This document shows positions 1 to 10,676 of a stretch of 64,000 bases of DNA, one piece after another. Position 1 is the stretch's first letter; every line of letters begins with the position of its first letter. The notes under the pieces were generated by a model, which searched no databases, had not been told where the DNA came from, and worked only from the letters and a program-made list of their open reading frames with translations. Both the position numbers and the translations under genes were made by a program. The stretch comes from Amoebophrya sp. A120. Its lineage: Eukaryota > Sar > Dinophyceae > Syndiniales > Amoebophryaceae. The stretch spans positions 11,030,311 to 11,094,310 of the forward strand of contig CAJINV010000001.1 of the NCBI GenBank assembly GCA_905178155.1. Direction: 5' to 3'.

Positions 1-2569
1 CGGAGACAAAGACAAAGAGCGCCGACTCCAGTCGGTAGCTTCGGTTCCAGAGAAACTGTCACACAAAAGGCGGAGAGATCATGACGACGATTCTGAGCAC
101 GACAAAGACGGCGCCGGAGGAGATGGTCGTGGTCCCCGCCCCTCTCGAGGTGATGCAGATGGTGCAGGAAAAAATCCACAGTCTCGTCCGAGCCAAGCAG
201 GACAGGCCCGTTCGAAGAACGACGAGGAGCGGGTGGCAATGATCCGGCAGGCGTTGCAAGAGAAACGTGCAGCCCTCGCAGAGAAGCGGGCACAGGAGGC
301 AGCGGCGGGCGAGAAGCAGGAGCCAGGGCGGCTTCGCTCGAAGATTCAGCAAGCCTTTCAGCGCCCGGAAGTGCAGGCATTCATCTCTCGGGCCAACACG
401 ACCCCAGCCCTGCCGGCGGTACAGAAATCCCATCCTCGGGTTTGATCTTCAAGTTATATATTGCACATCGAAAAAATTATCTCCTGAATAATTTCTACAT
501 TATGAATGCTTTCAGCATCGATCGATCAAGATCAACCTCCAGCCGGCGTAACATGGAAAAATGTACTGCACCATACACCACTTTCGACAGACGCAGACCC
601 TGCCTGTGGACAAGGATCAGAACAATGCGACCTTCGCATCTTCGGCCAGTTCTGGCCTGCGAATGGGCCTTCAACGTCTGTATGAAAAACCAACTGCGTT
701 GCAGGAGGGGCAGGTTGGACGTGGTCTGTCGCAGCCGCACGCCGAAGTAGACGTCGTGACTAGAGTGCAACCAGAGCAGCAAGTCCCGGAGCGAGGTAGA
801 CCGAGCGCTACGGCCGCGGAAGCGGGTAGCGGGGCTCGCCTTTCTACCGCAAGCAAAAGTGAGAACAGTACAAAGGAAAAGCAGCAGCTGAGGATGGGGG
901 CTCCGGTGCGCCCTCCTCTGGTGCTGCCTTTTCTCACAAAGCGAAAAGATAGCGATGAAGAGGCGAACGCTGCAGCTAAACGGTCGCACAATGATCTCAG
1001 AAAATTGGCCGCACAAGCGCAGGCGCGACATGACGAGGTATTGGATATCATGAAGCCGGTGCCGTCATCTCCCAAGAAGATGGAGAAAAACCGACTTTGT
1101 GTGTCGCAAGAGGCGGCGCCGGAGGTCGTGCAGAACTGCGCCGCGGGAGACAAGTCCTATCCCCCGAAAGACGACAGCGTCGATCCCGTGGAAGATGCAG
1201 GAGAAGAGCAGTTCATCATCAACGATACCATCGAAGAGTCAAGTGTTGCTGGTCCTCCAATGCTGCCAGAGGAGAGCGTGGCTGTACCTGTAGCTCCTCT
1301 GTCTATTCCAGAACCGAAAGACTCTGTTGGCAACGTTCCGGCCGACGCAGTTGTATTTCCACAAGCTGCTGTGGCAGCTGTCACAACAGCGGGTCCTAGC
1401 GCCCCCGCAGCTGCGCCCAGAGACAACGGGGAGCCCTCGGCGAGCAACGCGGAGGCTGTTGCGGATCCCATTCCCAGCCCGCCGACCTCAAGCTCGGGCT
1501 CGCCGATTGAGATTCCCAGTAGCCCCAGCTCGGCCAGGTATAATTGACAGTCTCCTGCTGCTGGTACTATGCTTGGCGTGCCTCAGGAAGTACGCAAGAA
1601 TAAAACGAAAGTGTGTAGAAGTACTCAAAATAATTCGCAGATACACAGAATTTTTTTTAGCGTGACTGACAGCACACGAGGACGACATTAGGAACGACCA
1701 TCAGTGGACGAGCGAGTTCCGAAGCTCAATGAATAAAACTCTTACCACGCAATAGGTGCACCTTGGGAGGGTTGGGTATCAGTTGGAAGCATAGCGACAC
1801 TGCTTTACCCGCGTTGAGGCAATCCGTCGACGAGGGTTTCAGCGCGTTGGCAAGTTTGTACGGCAAAGAGAGTGGCTTGGAGCTCCATGAATTCTACGTT
1901 TCTTTGCTGCAGAACCGTTCGTGGGATCTCCACAGTGTCGATCAAGAAAATCAACAAGCAACTGCGGAGGCTTCGAGTTCGTCCTCGTCTTCTCTTCTTT
2001 TCAAGCCGAAGAACAAAGTGAATGTTGGCGACGCGGCCCGCTTGCTCCTGCAGATGGTTCCGTGCATGCGCGCCCTGAAAGCGCCGGCGACCCGCATTGG
2101 CGGGATGTGGATGGACGGGCCCTGTCTCGTTTCCTCCGCGTTTCCCGCCCGGGTGCTTCGGTCGCAGGGCTTTACCAAAGACTTTCGGCAGTGGGTTGGG
2201 TGGGTGTTTACCCCGGCGATCGGACTCCGGTCCTGGGAGTTCAGCGGCGTGCTGCCACCGCCCATCCCGACCTCGGCTAGCCCGGGCGGGAACGCGCTCG
2301 AGTGCATCGTGTTTGAGGGGCTGCCGGGGGATCTGACCATGGCGGATCTGCGAGATTTGTGCGTCATGATTAATCGGGACGTATTGCAAATGGTATCGAC
2401 GCATCTGGATGACCTGGCAGAGGTATCGTCTCCCGCCAAAACGGGGGTGAAGTCTTCTGCGGCTGGTGGAATTCCCGCCTTGCGGCTCGGGGATGGGAGT
2501 AAAAAGAACGACAAGGAACCGGCGGACACTTCTAGCGCGGCTCAGGTACAGGCACCGTTGTTCTACTAG
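1..2569 (+). CDS. Partial gene for a disordered protein, 3' end (three exons in window)
   Basis: The reading frame is already open at base 2, so the gene begins upstream. My model is exon 2-418, intron 419-590 (GTACAG..GACAG), exon 591-1537, intron 1538-1755 (GTATAA..AATAG), exon 1756-2569 ending in TAG; all junctions keep frame, giving about 725 residues here. The first part is Lys/Arg/Asp-rich, RS-like and then helical (QEKRAALAEKRAQEAA). The middle is Ala/Pro/Ser-rich. The last 250 residues look folded (GGMWMDGPCLVSSAFPARV; FTKDFRQWVGWVFTPA). I recognise no family. The second junction is well supported, because the downstream frame has no ATG before its folded part and opens just 5' of the AATAG acceptor. 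The first is less sure: bases 1-445 could instead be a gene ending at TGA 443-445, with a second gene starting near 561. Confidence 0.6.
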
Positions 2570-2682
2570 CGTCCGTCATATTCGGATTTCATGAAGTGAC
2601 GAGGTATGATCAATCTTAACTTGGAGTTTATGAAAGCAGGCACAGTAGTTGTACGTTCTCGAGAAGCGACGAGGATTGGATT

Positions 2683-3213
2683 ATGGCTCGCAGGTCATCC
2701 TCAATGGATCTTCTATCTAAGCCTCAATTTCCACTTGCAATTCTCGCACACCAGGTTTCGGGTGGAAGTACCTCCTCTAAGGGAGTTCAGAAGAACGCCA
2801 GCAACATTTTCGTTGTGGCTAGCTCAACGCCTCCGGGCTCTGCGGCCCCGAGCCAGCGTGGTGGACGACAGGTCTTGCTCGGCGAGGCCGAACACTCCGC
2901 CGCGTTGCAGACGGGGGCTGCGTCGTCCTCATCCAGTGTGCCTCAACAGAGCAAGATGCACACAGCGTCGAGGCAGCAAGAGACGCTCGAGGCAGCATCA
3001 GAAGGCGACGAGCCTCGCGGGAAAAGAACAAAGTCCGAGGAACTCGGATATCTGCCGGGGCCCTTTGATCTTGAGAAAAACAAGAACCCGCAACCCAGAG
3101 TGCGGAGAAGGTCTGCGAGAGAGAGCCGCGGCTCGAATTCGTCTTTTCAGACGGTTCAGTCAGAGGCGCCATCCTTTCATTCTCTTTCGCGCTTGCCCAC
3201 GGAGAGACGGTAA
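2683..3213 (+). CDS. Small disordered Ser/Arg-rich protein (hypothetical)
   Basis: A single uninterrupted frame of 176 residues starts at ATG 2683 and ends with TAA at 3211-3213, 113 bases after the previous gene and in the same direction. The protein begins MARRSSSMDLL, has a Ser run around residue 87 and a basic, acidic-patched C-terminal half (GKRTKSEELGYLPGPFDLEK; RVRRRSARESRGS) that could be a nuclear localisation region. There is no domain, signal peptide or membrane segment that I can see. It is short and low in complexity, so it may be one exon of a longer gene or a chance frame. The upstream ATG frame at 2606 is a different reading frame and looks less protein-like. Confidence 0.4.
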   Translation: MARRSSSMDLLSKPQFPLAILAHQVSGGSTSSKGVQKNASNIFVVASSTPPGSAAPSQRGGRQVLLGEAEHSAALQTGAASSSSSVPQQSKMHTASRQQETLEAASEGDEPRGKRTKSEELGYLPGPFDLEKNKNPQPRVRRRSARESRGSNSSFQTVQSEAPSFHSLSRLPTERR

Positions 3214-6095
3214 AAATACAACTAGCAATCAATCTGCAGACTTGGGAAAAAACGCTGACGCAGACATGGCCGGCCGGGATGGTTGCCGTGGTTTCTATGG
3301 AAAGAAAGAGGCTATATCTTCAGGATCAGGTGGAAAATGAAATGCAAGAAAGCGTTCGCTGCCCGGCTGTGCAAAAGGGCGGGGCTTGGCCGAACCACGT
3401 CGTACGCGAACACCAGCACGCGGGTGCAAATGGCTCGATCGATGGCCTACGAGACAATTTGACGCCACCGCTCTCTTTCTTTTCATACCGTCGCCGTCCG
3501 AAACAAACCAAAACGCGAATCGAATGGGAAGATGGAGCACGGCAGCTAGAATTAGCGCACCACGCGACTTCTACTAGCAGGCGCCGTAAAAAAAGACTGC
3601 AGCCGTCAGAACAAAAAACTGGCCAGCAGAATAATGCCCCGCGTCTAAAGGCATGAGCAACTTTTTGTCTTCTCGCGGTCGCGCCTCAGCCCTTTTGTGT
3701 GTGCAGCACACCTCTTCTGCTTGTCAATGGGCTTGTTGGTCGGCTAAGATTTTTTGAAGAGTGCCATGTAAGTACTTAGTTTTTCATTTCTTTTGCCAAG
3801 CGACCAGTAGATTTAGACGACCTTGCTTTTGCATGTGTCTTTCACTCCTGCCACGACATTCCGCTGCGCCTCAAGCGTGCAAAGTACCGGCGCCATTCTT
3901 GAGCCAGCGACCATTGACGACAACTCCTGCTCCGAAAGGGAACACTAATGCAAACAAATCTGCAGAAGTGCAGTGCCAGTGGCGACAGCTCCTGCTTCAT
4001 AGTTTTTCAAAATATTTCTACTTTATTTTCTTCATCTTATTCTCGTTCTATGTATCCTTCGCTCTTGAAGAAGTGAAACGTATCTCAAGTTCTGCAACTA
4101 CGTCTGTGTACGTTGCCCAGGAGAAGACAGGCAGCGGTTCGGTTTATGGAGTGGGTGTATGCAGTCCGCCAAGGCGAAGGCTGCCGGCCTGAAGAAAGTG
4201 AGCGGAAAGCTTGCTTTACATACTAGCACGGACATTCTTTGTCCGTGGCTAGCGAGGAGTCGTAGCGGAGCCGCCGACCGTGGTGCGTGCGATAGTATGT
4301 CCGCTTCCTATATCGCTCTCAGGCGAGAGACAAGTCATCATTTGTTTCGGCCTCGCATTCATCGTAAAAATCGTATTCTTCAAAGCAGGGAGCGGCACCA
4401 CGAAGGTCAAGTCTTGAACTAGATCGGAAAAATGTGATCACCTTCATTACTAGCTCTACTAGAAAAACAAAAGAAAATCGGAGTCGGACACAGATCCTTG
4501 TCCACCGACTGGACCTGGGATCCCCAAAAATATGTCACTGTTGTCCTCGTGAAACTGTGACGAGAACTCTCATCTGAAAACTCGTGGTCGTTTGATATCC
4601 GAGCGAAGCAAGAGCAATGGGGAACAGAGACAGCTCTCTCTGTCCAGCACCAACACAGAACAGAAAGCGACCAGCCTGTTTAGCAAGCGGTGTGCGGTCT
4701 ACTGACGACAAGTATGACTTGCTTGAATGTGCTTCATGCGGGAGCGGGCGGCCTTTCTCCGCGCTTTGAAAGCAAAAATTGCGACCATGATGTGGCATGC
4801 GCATCTTTGTTGCATAATCCGACTCGGGGCCCTGCATCAACGACTTGCCGGGATCAACTACGGTTCGCCACTTGTCACTTATGTCGCGTACGCTTCACGA
4901 CTGTGTGGTACTCGGGGGCGTCGGCACTTCGACAAGTACGGGGAAGGGAAGCTAGTACTTACAATATAATGTAGGGTGCTCGGTCCACCTAATAGCGGCA
5001 TGCTGTGCGTCGACATTTCATGTAATTGCCTCTCTGGTATTAATTCCACTCTCTGCCATGTGTGGAGAAACAGCTGCAGCAGCAAACTGGGCCTTTCGCG
5101 GCGACGGCCATCCGAGGAAGGGGTTCCCAGCACGCGATGTCAATTTTAAGTACATTCCATTTGGATGCACCCGGATTAGCACGAGCTGCGCATGCTTCAT
5201 GTGCATATGTTTGCTACTGGTAGTTGCTCCTGTGGAAAGGGGAGGGGGTTCATCGTGTGGGTTCGGGTGTAGAATTGCGACGGGGTAGTAAGCGGCGACA
5301 GTCTGCTCGGCGCCAACGACTGGAGAGCGGTTCTGGATATTACCGCAGGAAGAACGTTCTTGTTTTCCGTCTTTGTGCAGCCCTATTGGTTCGTCCAACG
5401 CAGCGGCGATTTGCTTGCTCTGCGATGGAGATGAAGTGAGCCTGTAGTGTAGAAAACAGACGAAACGAAAGCGGCGCATGGAAGACCGAAACAATAGAAA
5501 GCACAGTTGGTGCGCCGCTTGTGGAGCAACGATTCCAAACTGTTGCAAGTGCAAAAGCAGCAGTTTCCAGATGGCAAGCTAAACCTAAAGCTGTGGCCTG
5601 AAGAAAGATCTTCGCCGGCCATTCCTATTCAAAATTGGGCTTCGTGTTCGTTTTTGGTCAGGCCTGAATAGGTCAGTTTCGCATGTTGTAATGATCACGA
5701 CGCTGTATCAAATATCAAATCGGGACTCAAGCGGTACTATCACTTCAACTTCAAGAGCGCAATGCAAGGTGGGTTTTATCAGAAAATCAAGAGAGAAGTC
5801 TTCACAAAGTGAATTCGTGGCCAACGTACGTTGAGAGTTTGAGTTTCCATTTTTTCACGCGTAGGTATTCAAGTTGCACCAGACCTTTAATTATATCTGA
5901 ATTTGCCGACGTGACTTTTCTTTTTCTCCTAGTCCCTCTAGTAGTACGACTACGTGTATAATAGCGACATACTCTTCTTGCTGTTCTTGAGCGTTTTTTC
6001 ATCTCGAGAACTATGATATTCAAAGTCCATGTAAAAGTCGATAAGTGTGTACGAACAAACTGAACACAAAATCATTTCAGACCCATCCATTGAAA
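3214..6095. other. Gene-poor stretch, no well-supported CDS
   Basis: No frame here has convincing protein-like composition. The longest candidates are an ATG frame at 3279-3656 (125 residues, very basic end) and a frame at 3761-4192 that reads through an AT-rich tract. A short ATG segment at 4159-4197 (MQSAKAKAAGLKK) ends at a good donor, GTGAGC, and may be a first exon, but I could not place the next exon. A frame at 4727-4969 (KIATMMWHAHLCCIIRLGAL) might be an exon of the same gene. The structured block at 4223-4329 is described separately. Immediately before the next start codon, TTTCAG at 6075-6080 would suit a trans-splice or cis-splice acceptor. Confidence 0.4.
4223..4329 (+). ncRNA. 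Candidate structured RNA: three consecutive hairpins
   Basis: Seen directly: CTAGCACGGACA (4223-4234), loop TTCTT, then TGTCCGTGGCTAG (4240-4252), a 12-bp stem with one bulged G. Further on, GCGATA (4289-4294) pairs with TATCGC (4311-4316), and CTCTC (4316-4320) pairs with GAGAG (4325-4329) around AGGC. The strand is assumed from the neighbours. The block could be an intronic or independent small RNA, or the remnant of a hairpin element. I could not match it to U1, U2, U4, U5, U6, 5S, tRNA or a spliced leader. Confidence 0.3.
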
Positions 6096-9000
6096 ATGAC
6101 TCGCACATCACCCCACCTTTTGTCCTTGGTGTGCCTCAGTCTTGCCCTTTTCGTGTCTTCCGTTGCAAGCCTAAACGACCCCGAGCCTCGTCCTGGCGCC
6201 CGGTACGATCTTGTCATCGGTGCCTCGGGGCCGCAGCTGCGAGTGACGGTTCTGACGGGGTCGTTGTTGCGTGTGCAGTACTCCGCGCAGAACCCCTACG
6301 AGCTCCACGATTTTCCCACGACCGCAGTTGTGAACCGCAAGTTTCCGCTCGTGAAAGATGTGCAGGCCTCCAGCTCGGATCAAGTATTTCACCTGGAAAC
6401 CGACCAGTTCGTTTTCGAGTACGACACGTCCAAGCCGCACTGGCCGGACGGGTTTCGGAAGTTGGCATTAAAGAGTACATCTCTCCGGAATTTGGACGAG
6501 AAAGGACCGAAACTTGTGAAAGAGATCCGCAGAGAAATAGATACAAGCAAACCAGATGACATCAGTCGTGCCCCAGGAGCTGCGCAACTTTCCTCCCCCG
6601 ACTTCGAGTATGGCTACTGGCACCCGAGCGCCCCGTATGCCGGAAATCTTTTGGGAACGATCCGGACATTGGACGGCTTCGACGCGGAAGCAGGAAACCG
6701 CTTGTCCCTCAACTGCACACAAAATTCCGTTGAGCAGAACCAGGAATCCCACTGTCGGTTCGGCGTCCTGTCCAGATCCGGCATCGCGTTACTCGACGAC
6801 AGCGACATGCCAGTGTACCCCAAGTACACGCTGCAGCCGGAGAAGAATCCTTGCCAGGACGTCCGAGCAGGGACCTGCAAGGACTTGTACTTTTTCGCGC
6901 ACGGTAAAAATTTTACAGCCGCGCTGAAGGATTTCCGCGGCCTGTCCGGGCCGGCGCCGGCACCGCCACGGTGGGCATTTGGCATTTGGTTCACGCGCTG
7001 GTACGACTTTGACGATCAGGGAACGCGGGACCTGGTGCAGCGACACGAGATTTCCAAAGTTCCTCTCGACGTTATCAAAGTGAAAAAAGCCTCCACCCCA
7101 TATCGGAAACGGAAGATGCGCGAATTTGTGATGCTGTATTTGAGTACACAAATCGACTTGTATTGCTAGAAGGCCAAGAGACGAAGCTGCGGCCTATATT
7201 GCAGTCTGTCTGTCATGCTGTTTCCCACTTCCAGTTGCCCCCTGTCATCCTGGAGCTGCAAGGCTTTCCCACGCTAGGCAGCACTACAGTCCGCATCTTG
7301 TGCCTTCTAGCATCACAAAGCTGATTTGTGCCCACAAATCTGCATCACAGATTTTCGTTTTGATATGGGGAGGGGGCATTTTTCATTGTAGTAGACGTGT
7401 GGGTCTATGACATGAACTGGCACGTGTACGGGCAGTGGGGGAGCTACTTATCAAATGCAAAAATGTCTGGGTCTGGAAGGATCCGAACTTGTGATGCGCA
7501 TTTTCGAACACAGAAAAATCTCTCATGCATAGGTAGCAAAAGCTGCCCCCTTTCTGTCACCAAAATGGGGGATTTCTCATGCGGGTTCGGCATTGCGGAA
7601 GCTTCTCGAAACCTGTGATGCTAGAGCTTCCATGCCAGACCTTCTGTGTCATGCAAAAACAGCATGAATCTTCCAGACCCAGACATTTTTACGTTTGGTA
7701 CTACTCCTGGAACCGAAACATTCTGCCGGAACCCGAGAAGCTGGTCGGCGGTTGGATGCAGGGGGAAAAGGGCTTGAAGGTGGGTCTGAACCTCCACGAT
7801 GGAGGGCAGAGCTTCCAGGATCTTGGTGGCGTCTGCAGTGACGAAGACCACTTCGCCGCATTCTGCACGGAGGTCCCCGACCAGTGCGCAGCGACGCCAA
7901 ACCAAGTGCCCTTTCAGCCGGCGAACGCAACCTACCTGCAAGCAGTGGAGAAGACGCTGATCGCGCCGCTGGGAAACGATGTGGCTTGGATCGATTACCA
8001 GCAGGGCGAGACGAAGGCGGTGCAGCCCGTCCCAAATTTGAACCCGACCGTGATGCTAAACCGGGTGCGGAGCGAGTTCAAGTACGGGACCAAGAACAAG
8101 CGCATCATCCTGAGTCGCTTCCCTGGCATTGGCGGCCACCGGTACCCAGTCGGGTTTTCGGGCGACCAAACGCACACCTGGGCGAATTTGATGTACCTGA
8201 CGTACTTTACGAGCACGGCGGCGAACGTCGGGTTCGGGTACTGGAGCCACGACATTTATGGGGGCACTCGCGAGGGGTCCTCGCCGCCACCGTCCAAAGA
8301 CTGGGAGCTGAACACGCGTTGGATCCAGTACGGAGCTTTGTCCCCGATCTTCCGCATGCACGACAAGGGCGAGGCGGCGGGCCCTTGCGTCGACACGGAC
8401 ACGTGCAGCAAGGTGGAGATCTGGGACCACCCGAAACCGTACTACGAGGCGGAGGCCGAGGTGATGCGGTTTCGCGGGGCGTTGGTGCCGTACTTGTATA
8501 CGAAGGCAGTAGAGGCGGAGACTTCCGGGGTTCCGATAGTGACCCCTCTGTATTACCAGAGTGCGAACGATCCCAAGGCGTACGAGTTTGCGAAGCCGGG
8601 CGGGGGCTACTACTTGGGTGCGGATTTACTTGCCTACCCGGTCCTGGAGAAAGCAGACTCGAAAACTTTGATGACAAAGAAAACCATCTGGTTGCCGCCC
8701 GCGACAGAAGATAAGAATATGCCTGGAATATTAAATCGTCCAGCACTTCCATCCTGGTTCGACCGGATGAACGGAAAACTTGAAAAAGGGGGCCAGACGC
8801 TGACGCGGCAATTCACTCTCGCAGAATATGGGTTGTTCCAATCGGTCGACGCTGTGATTCCGCTGTTCAATCGCGGCGAAAAGCAGACCGTCGGCGGTGC
8901 CTCGGCGGAGCGCATGGACGACGTGACGTGGCAAGTGGTCGTACCTCCCAGCACAGTCTCCACTGTTGAGCGAGCGAATACGACTGCCCAGCCACGTACG

Positions 9001-9984
9001 TACACGGGGTATTTCGTTGAGGAAGCAGCGGCAACTTCAACGGAGAAGGAGCATAGGACTCGAGTCAGTTTCTCAGTTACTTGGTCGCCCGATAGCAAGC
9101 AAGCGACGGTGCATGTGTCGGAGCAGTCCCTGGAAAAGAACGGAGACGAAGATGCAACAGCCGCTTCCGTCCTTGACGATGATGAAAGTACCGAGGGAAT
9201 AAAGCATTTGCAGTTTTTCGCTGCTGCAGCGACCGGAGTGCGGGGTATCTTGGCCAAGCTTCTGGGTCAACATTCTCCATCTGCACGCCACGCGCAGGGG
9301 GAGATTGATTCAGCGGCATCTGGTGCAGCACCTGACCAGAAGTTGCCTTCCATGCCTGCACGACGTTTGGGAGCACCACGGCGCCATCGCATTGAACTCC
9401 TCAATTTTGGCGGAGAAGTGATGGCTTCGATGCCCCTGGCGCCCGATGACAAAACCAAAAACTGCAGCCCCGCATGCGAAACAAAGTCGGCCGCTTCGAC
9501 CTGGAACCAGAGGACAGCCTCGACCACCATCGATCTTAGGGCTGTTATGGAGCAAGTTGTCGGAAAGACAAAAGCGGACATCTCGGACTTTTCCGTCACA
9601 CTACACTTGGACAAGGGCGCCATACTGGACGGTTTGCGGGGGGCGAGCTGGAAAGCAAGGAAGGCCAAGGAGCTGCTCGACGACGGGAATGTCAACTATG
9701 CACTGGATAATCGAGGGCGTTTAGCCGACGCTTGCACCACCAGTGCCAGGATGGGTTACAACAAGGGCAGCGAAAGTCCGGCGGCGCTCATGGCAGGGTT
9801 CTGGCCTGCGCTACGAGAAGGGCGCGCCCAAATCGCAGATCCGAAGCTATCAATAGCCAACTTGCGAAGGAATCAGGCGCTAGCCTTGATAGACGAGGCG
9901 TTGCGGCTTGACCCCGGTGCAGTGCTTTTGTCCGATGAAGACAAAAGTACTACCCCCACGACAGAGCAGCAGCTCTACGCGTGA
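6096..9984 (+). CDS. GH31 alpha-glucosidase family protein, secretory
   Basis: Hydrolyses alpha-glucosidic bonds in the ER/secretory route or outside the cell, by family. Exons are 6096-7070, 7397-7447 and 7705-9984 (1,101 residues). ATG 6096 is chosen over an upstream in-frame codon because it starts a clear signal peptide (LLSLVCLSLALFVSSVAS). The N-terminal beta-sandwich leads into PRWAFGIWFTRWYDFDDQG. The 17-residue middle exon supplies VWVYDMNWHVYGQWGSY, and SWNRNILPEPEKL follows in exon 3, exactly the order found in GH31. The nucleophile is Asp439 in WIDYQQGE and the acid/base is Asp525 in YWSHDIYGG; LSPIFRMHDKG follows. QQG in place of the usual MNE marks a subgroup of the family. The C-terminal half carries a low-complexity insert and an unassigned extension. 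Both introns are introner elements. Confidence 0.92.
7071..7396 (+). mobile_element. Introner 1 (GH31 intron 1), hairpin intron with TSD
   Basis: The element 7073-7393 lies between direct repeats GACGT (7068-7072 and 7394-7398). Its 5' end TATCAAAGTGAAAAAAGCC matches the reverse complement of its 3' end, TACTACAATGAAAAATGCC, and CCCATATC follows shortly after in both arms. Complementarity continues inward: TGCTAGAAGGC near 7170 pairs with GCCTTCTAGCA near 7302, so most of the 326-base intron can fold into one long stem. Removing the element plus one repeat gives CTC GAC GTG TGG, restoring the GH31 motif PLDVWVYDMNWH without added residues. The boundaries are not GT-AG in any register of the repeat. 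Confidence 0.85.
7448..7704 (+). mobile_element. Introner 2 (GH31 intron 2), hairpin intron with TSD
   Basis: Direct repeats CTACT at 7444-7448 and 7701-7705 flank the element 7449-7700. The 5' arm TATCAAATGCAAAAATG continues as TCTGGGTCTGGAAG; the complementary strand of the 3' end reads TACCAAACGTAAAAATG and then the same TCTGGGTCTGGAAG, so the arms match for about 30 bases. Precise removal joins GGG AGC TAC to TCC TGG AAC and yields WGSY/SWNRN as expected for GH31. A nested GT..AG pair inside the arms is also in frame but would add about 15 foreign residues to the catalytic domain. Confidence 0.85.
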
Positions 9985-10676
9985 AGATCACATCCTTCCC
10001 GCTCTGTGCCGCTTCCAGTATACGCATCCGCCAGCATGATCATGAGGACATGAATATAGAACGAACACATATTTTGCTTTCACCAGCCGGCACGCAAGTC
10101 GCACAGAGGCTGATGAGTATGAAGATTTGCATTTGAAAAAGATGGAGAAAGACCAGCTGGACAAAGAGAAGGAGAAACACACAACGAATTGATGACTGCG
10201 TTCTTCTTCTGATAACTCGTGTTCGCTGATAGTGTTTCGTCTCTAAGGTAACATCATGATACAGCATTGTTCGCTGATCAGAGATCGTCATAGATAGAAG
10301 AGAAAGAAGATCAGCAAGCGTTTGAGGCGAAGCAGTACGCACTTTTTGGAGGGATTGGATCGCTTGCAATCGCAATCTGCCAACTCGAAATTGCACCATC
10401 AGAGGGATTGAGCGCAAAAAAAGTCCATCTTGTTTTTCGTTTCTGGCAGGAACCTTTCTGCATCCCATCATACATTGTGCACTAAAAGACCACCTCAGTC
10501 TGTTAAGTACCAAACAGACGCCCGTGGCAATCGCAATGTGTATTTATGTATGAAACGTAGAGCATGGATGCCGAATTCATGCCACGCACCCGTCCATACC
10601 ACAGTTTGCCCCCCGATGAGAAGATAATCGTGCACACAATTCTTGGCTCAGTGCAGTTGCCGGTAGCACTGCAGTA
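9985..10676. other. Intergenic, no gene seen
   Basis: The stretch is AT-rich and holds the 3' flank of the glucosidase gene and the 5' flank of the carboxypeptidase gene. No frame here is longer than about 160 codons, and the longest are on the minus strand with intron-like composition. I see no hairpin, tRNA or repeat that stands out. Confidence 0.5.

Noticed and set aside
3279-3656. 125-codon ATG frame
   Set aside because: Composition changes along its length, ends in a basic low-complexity run, and has no supporting splice or start context.
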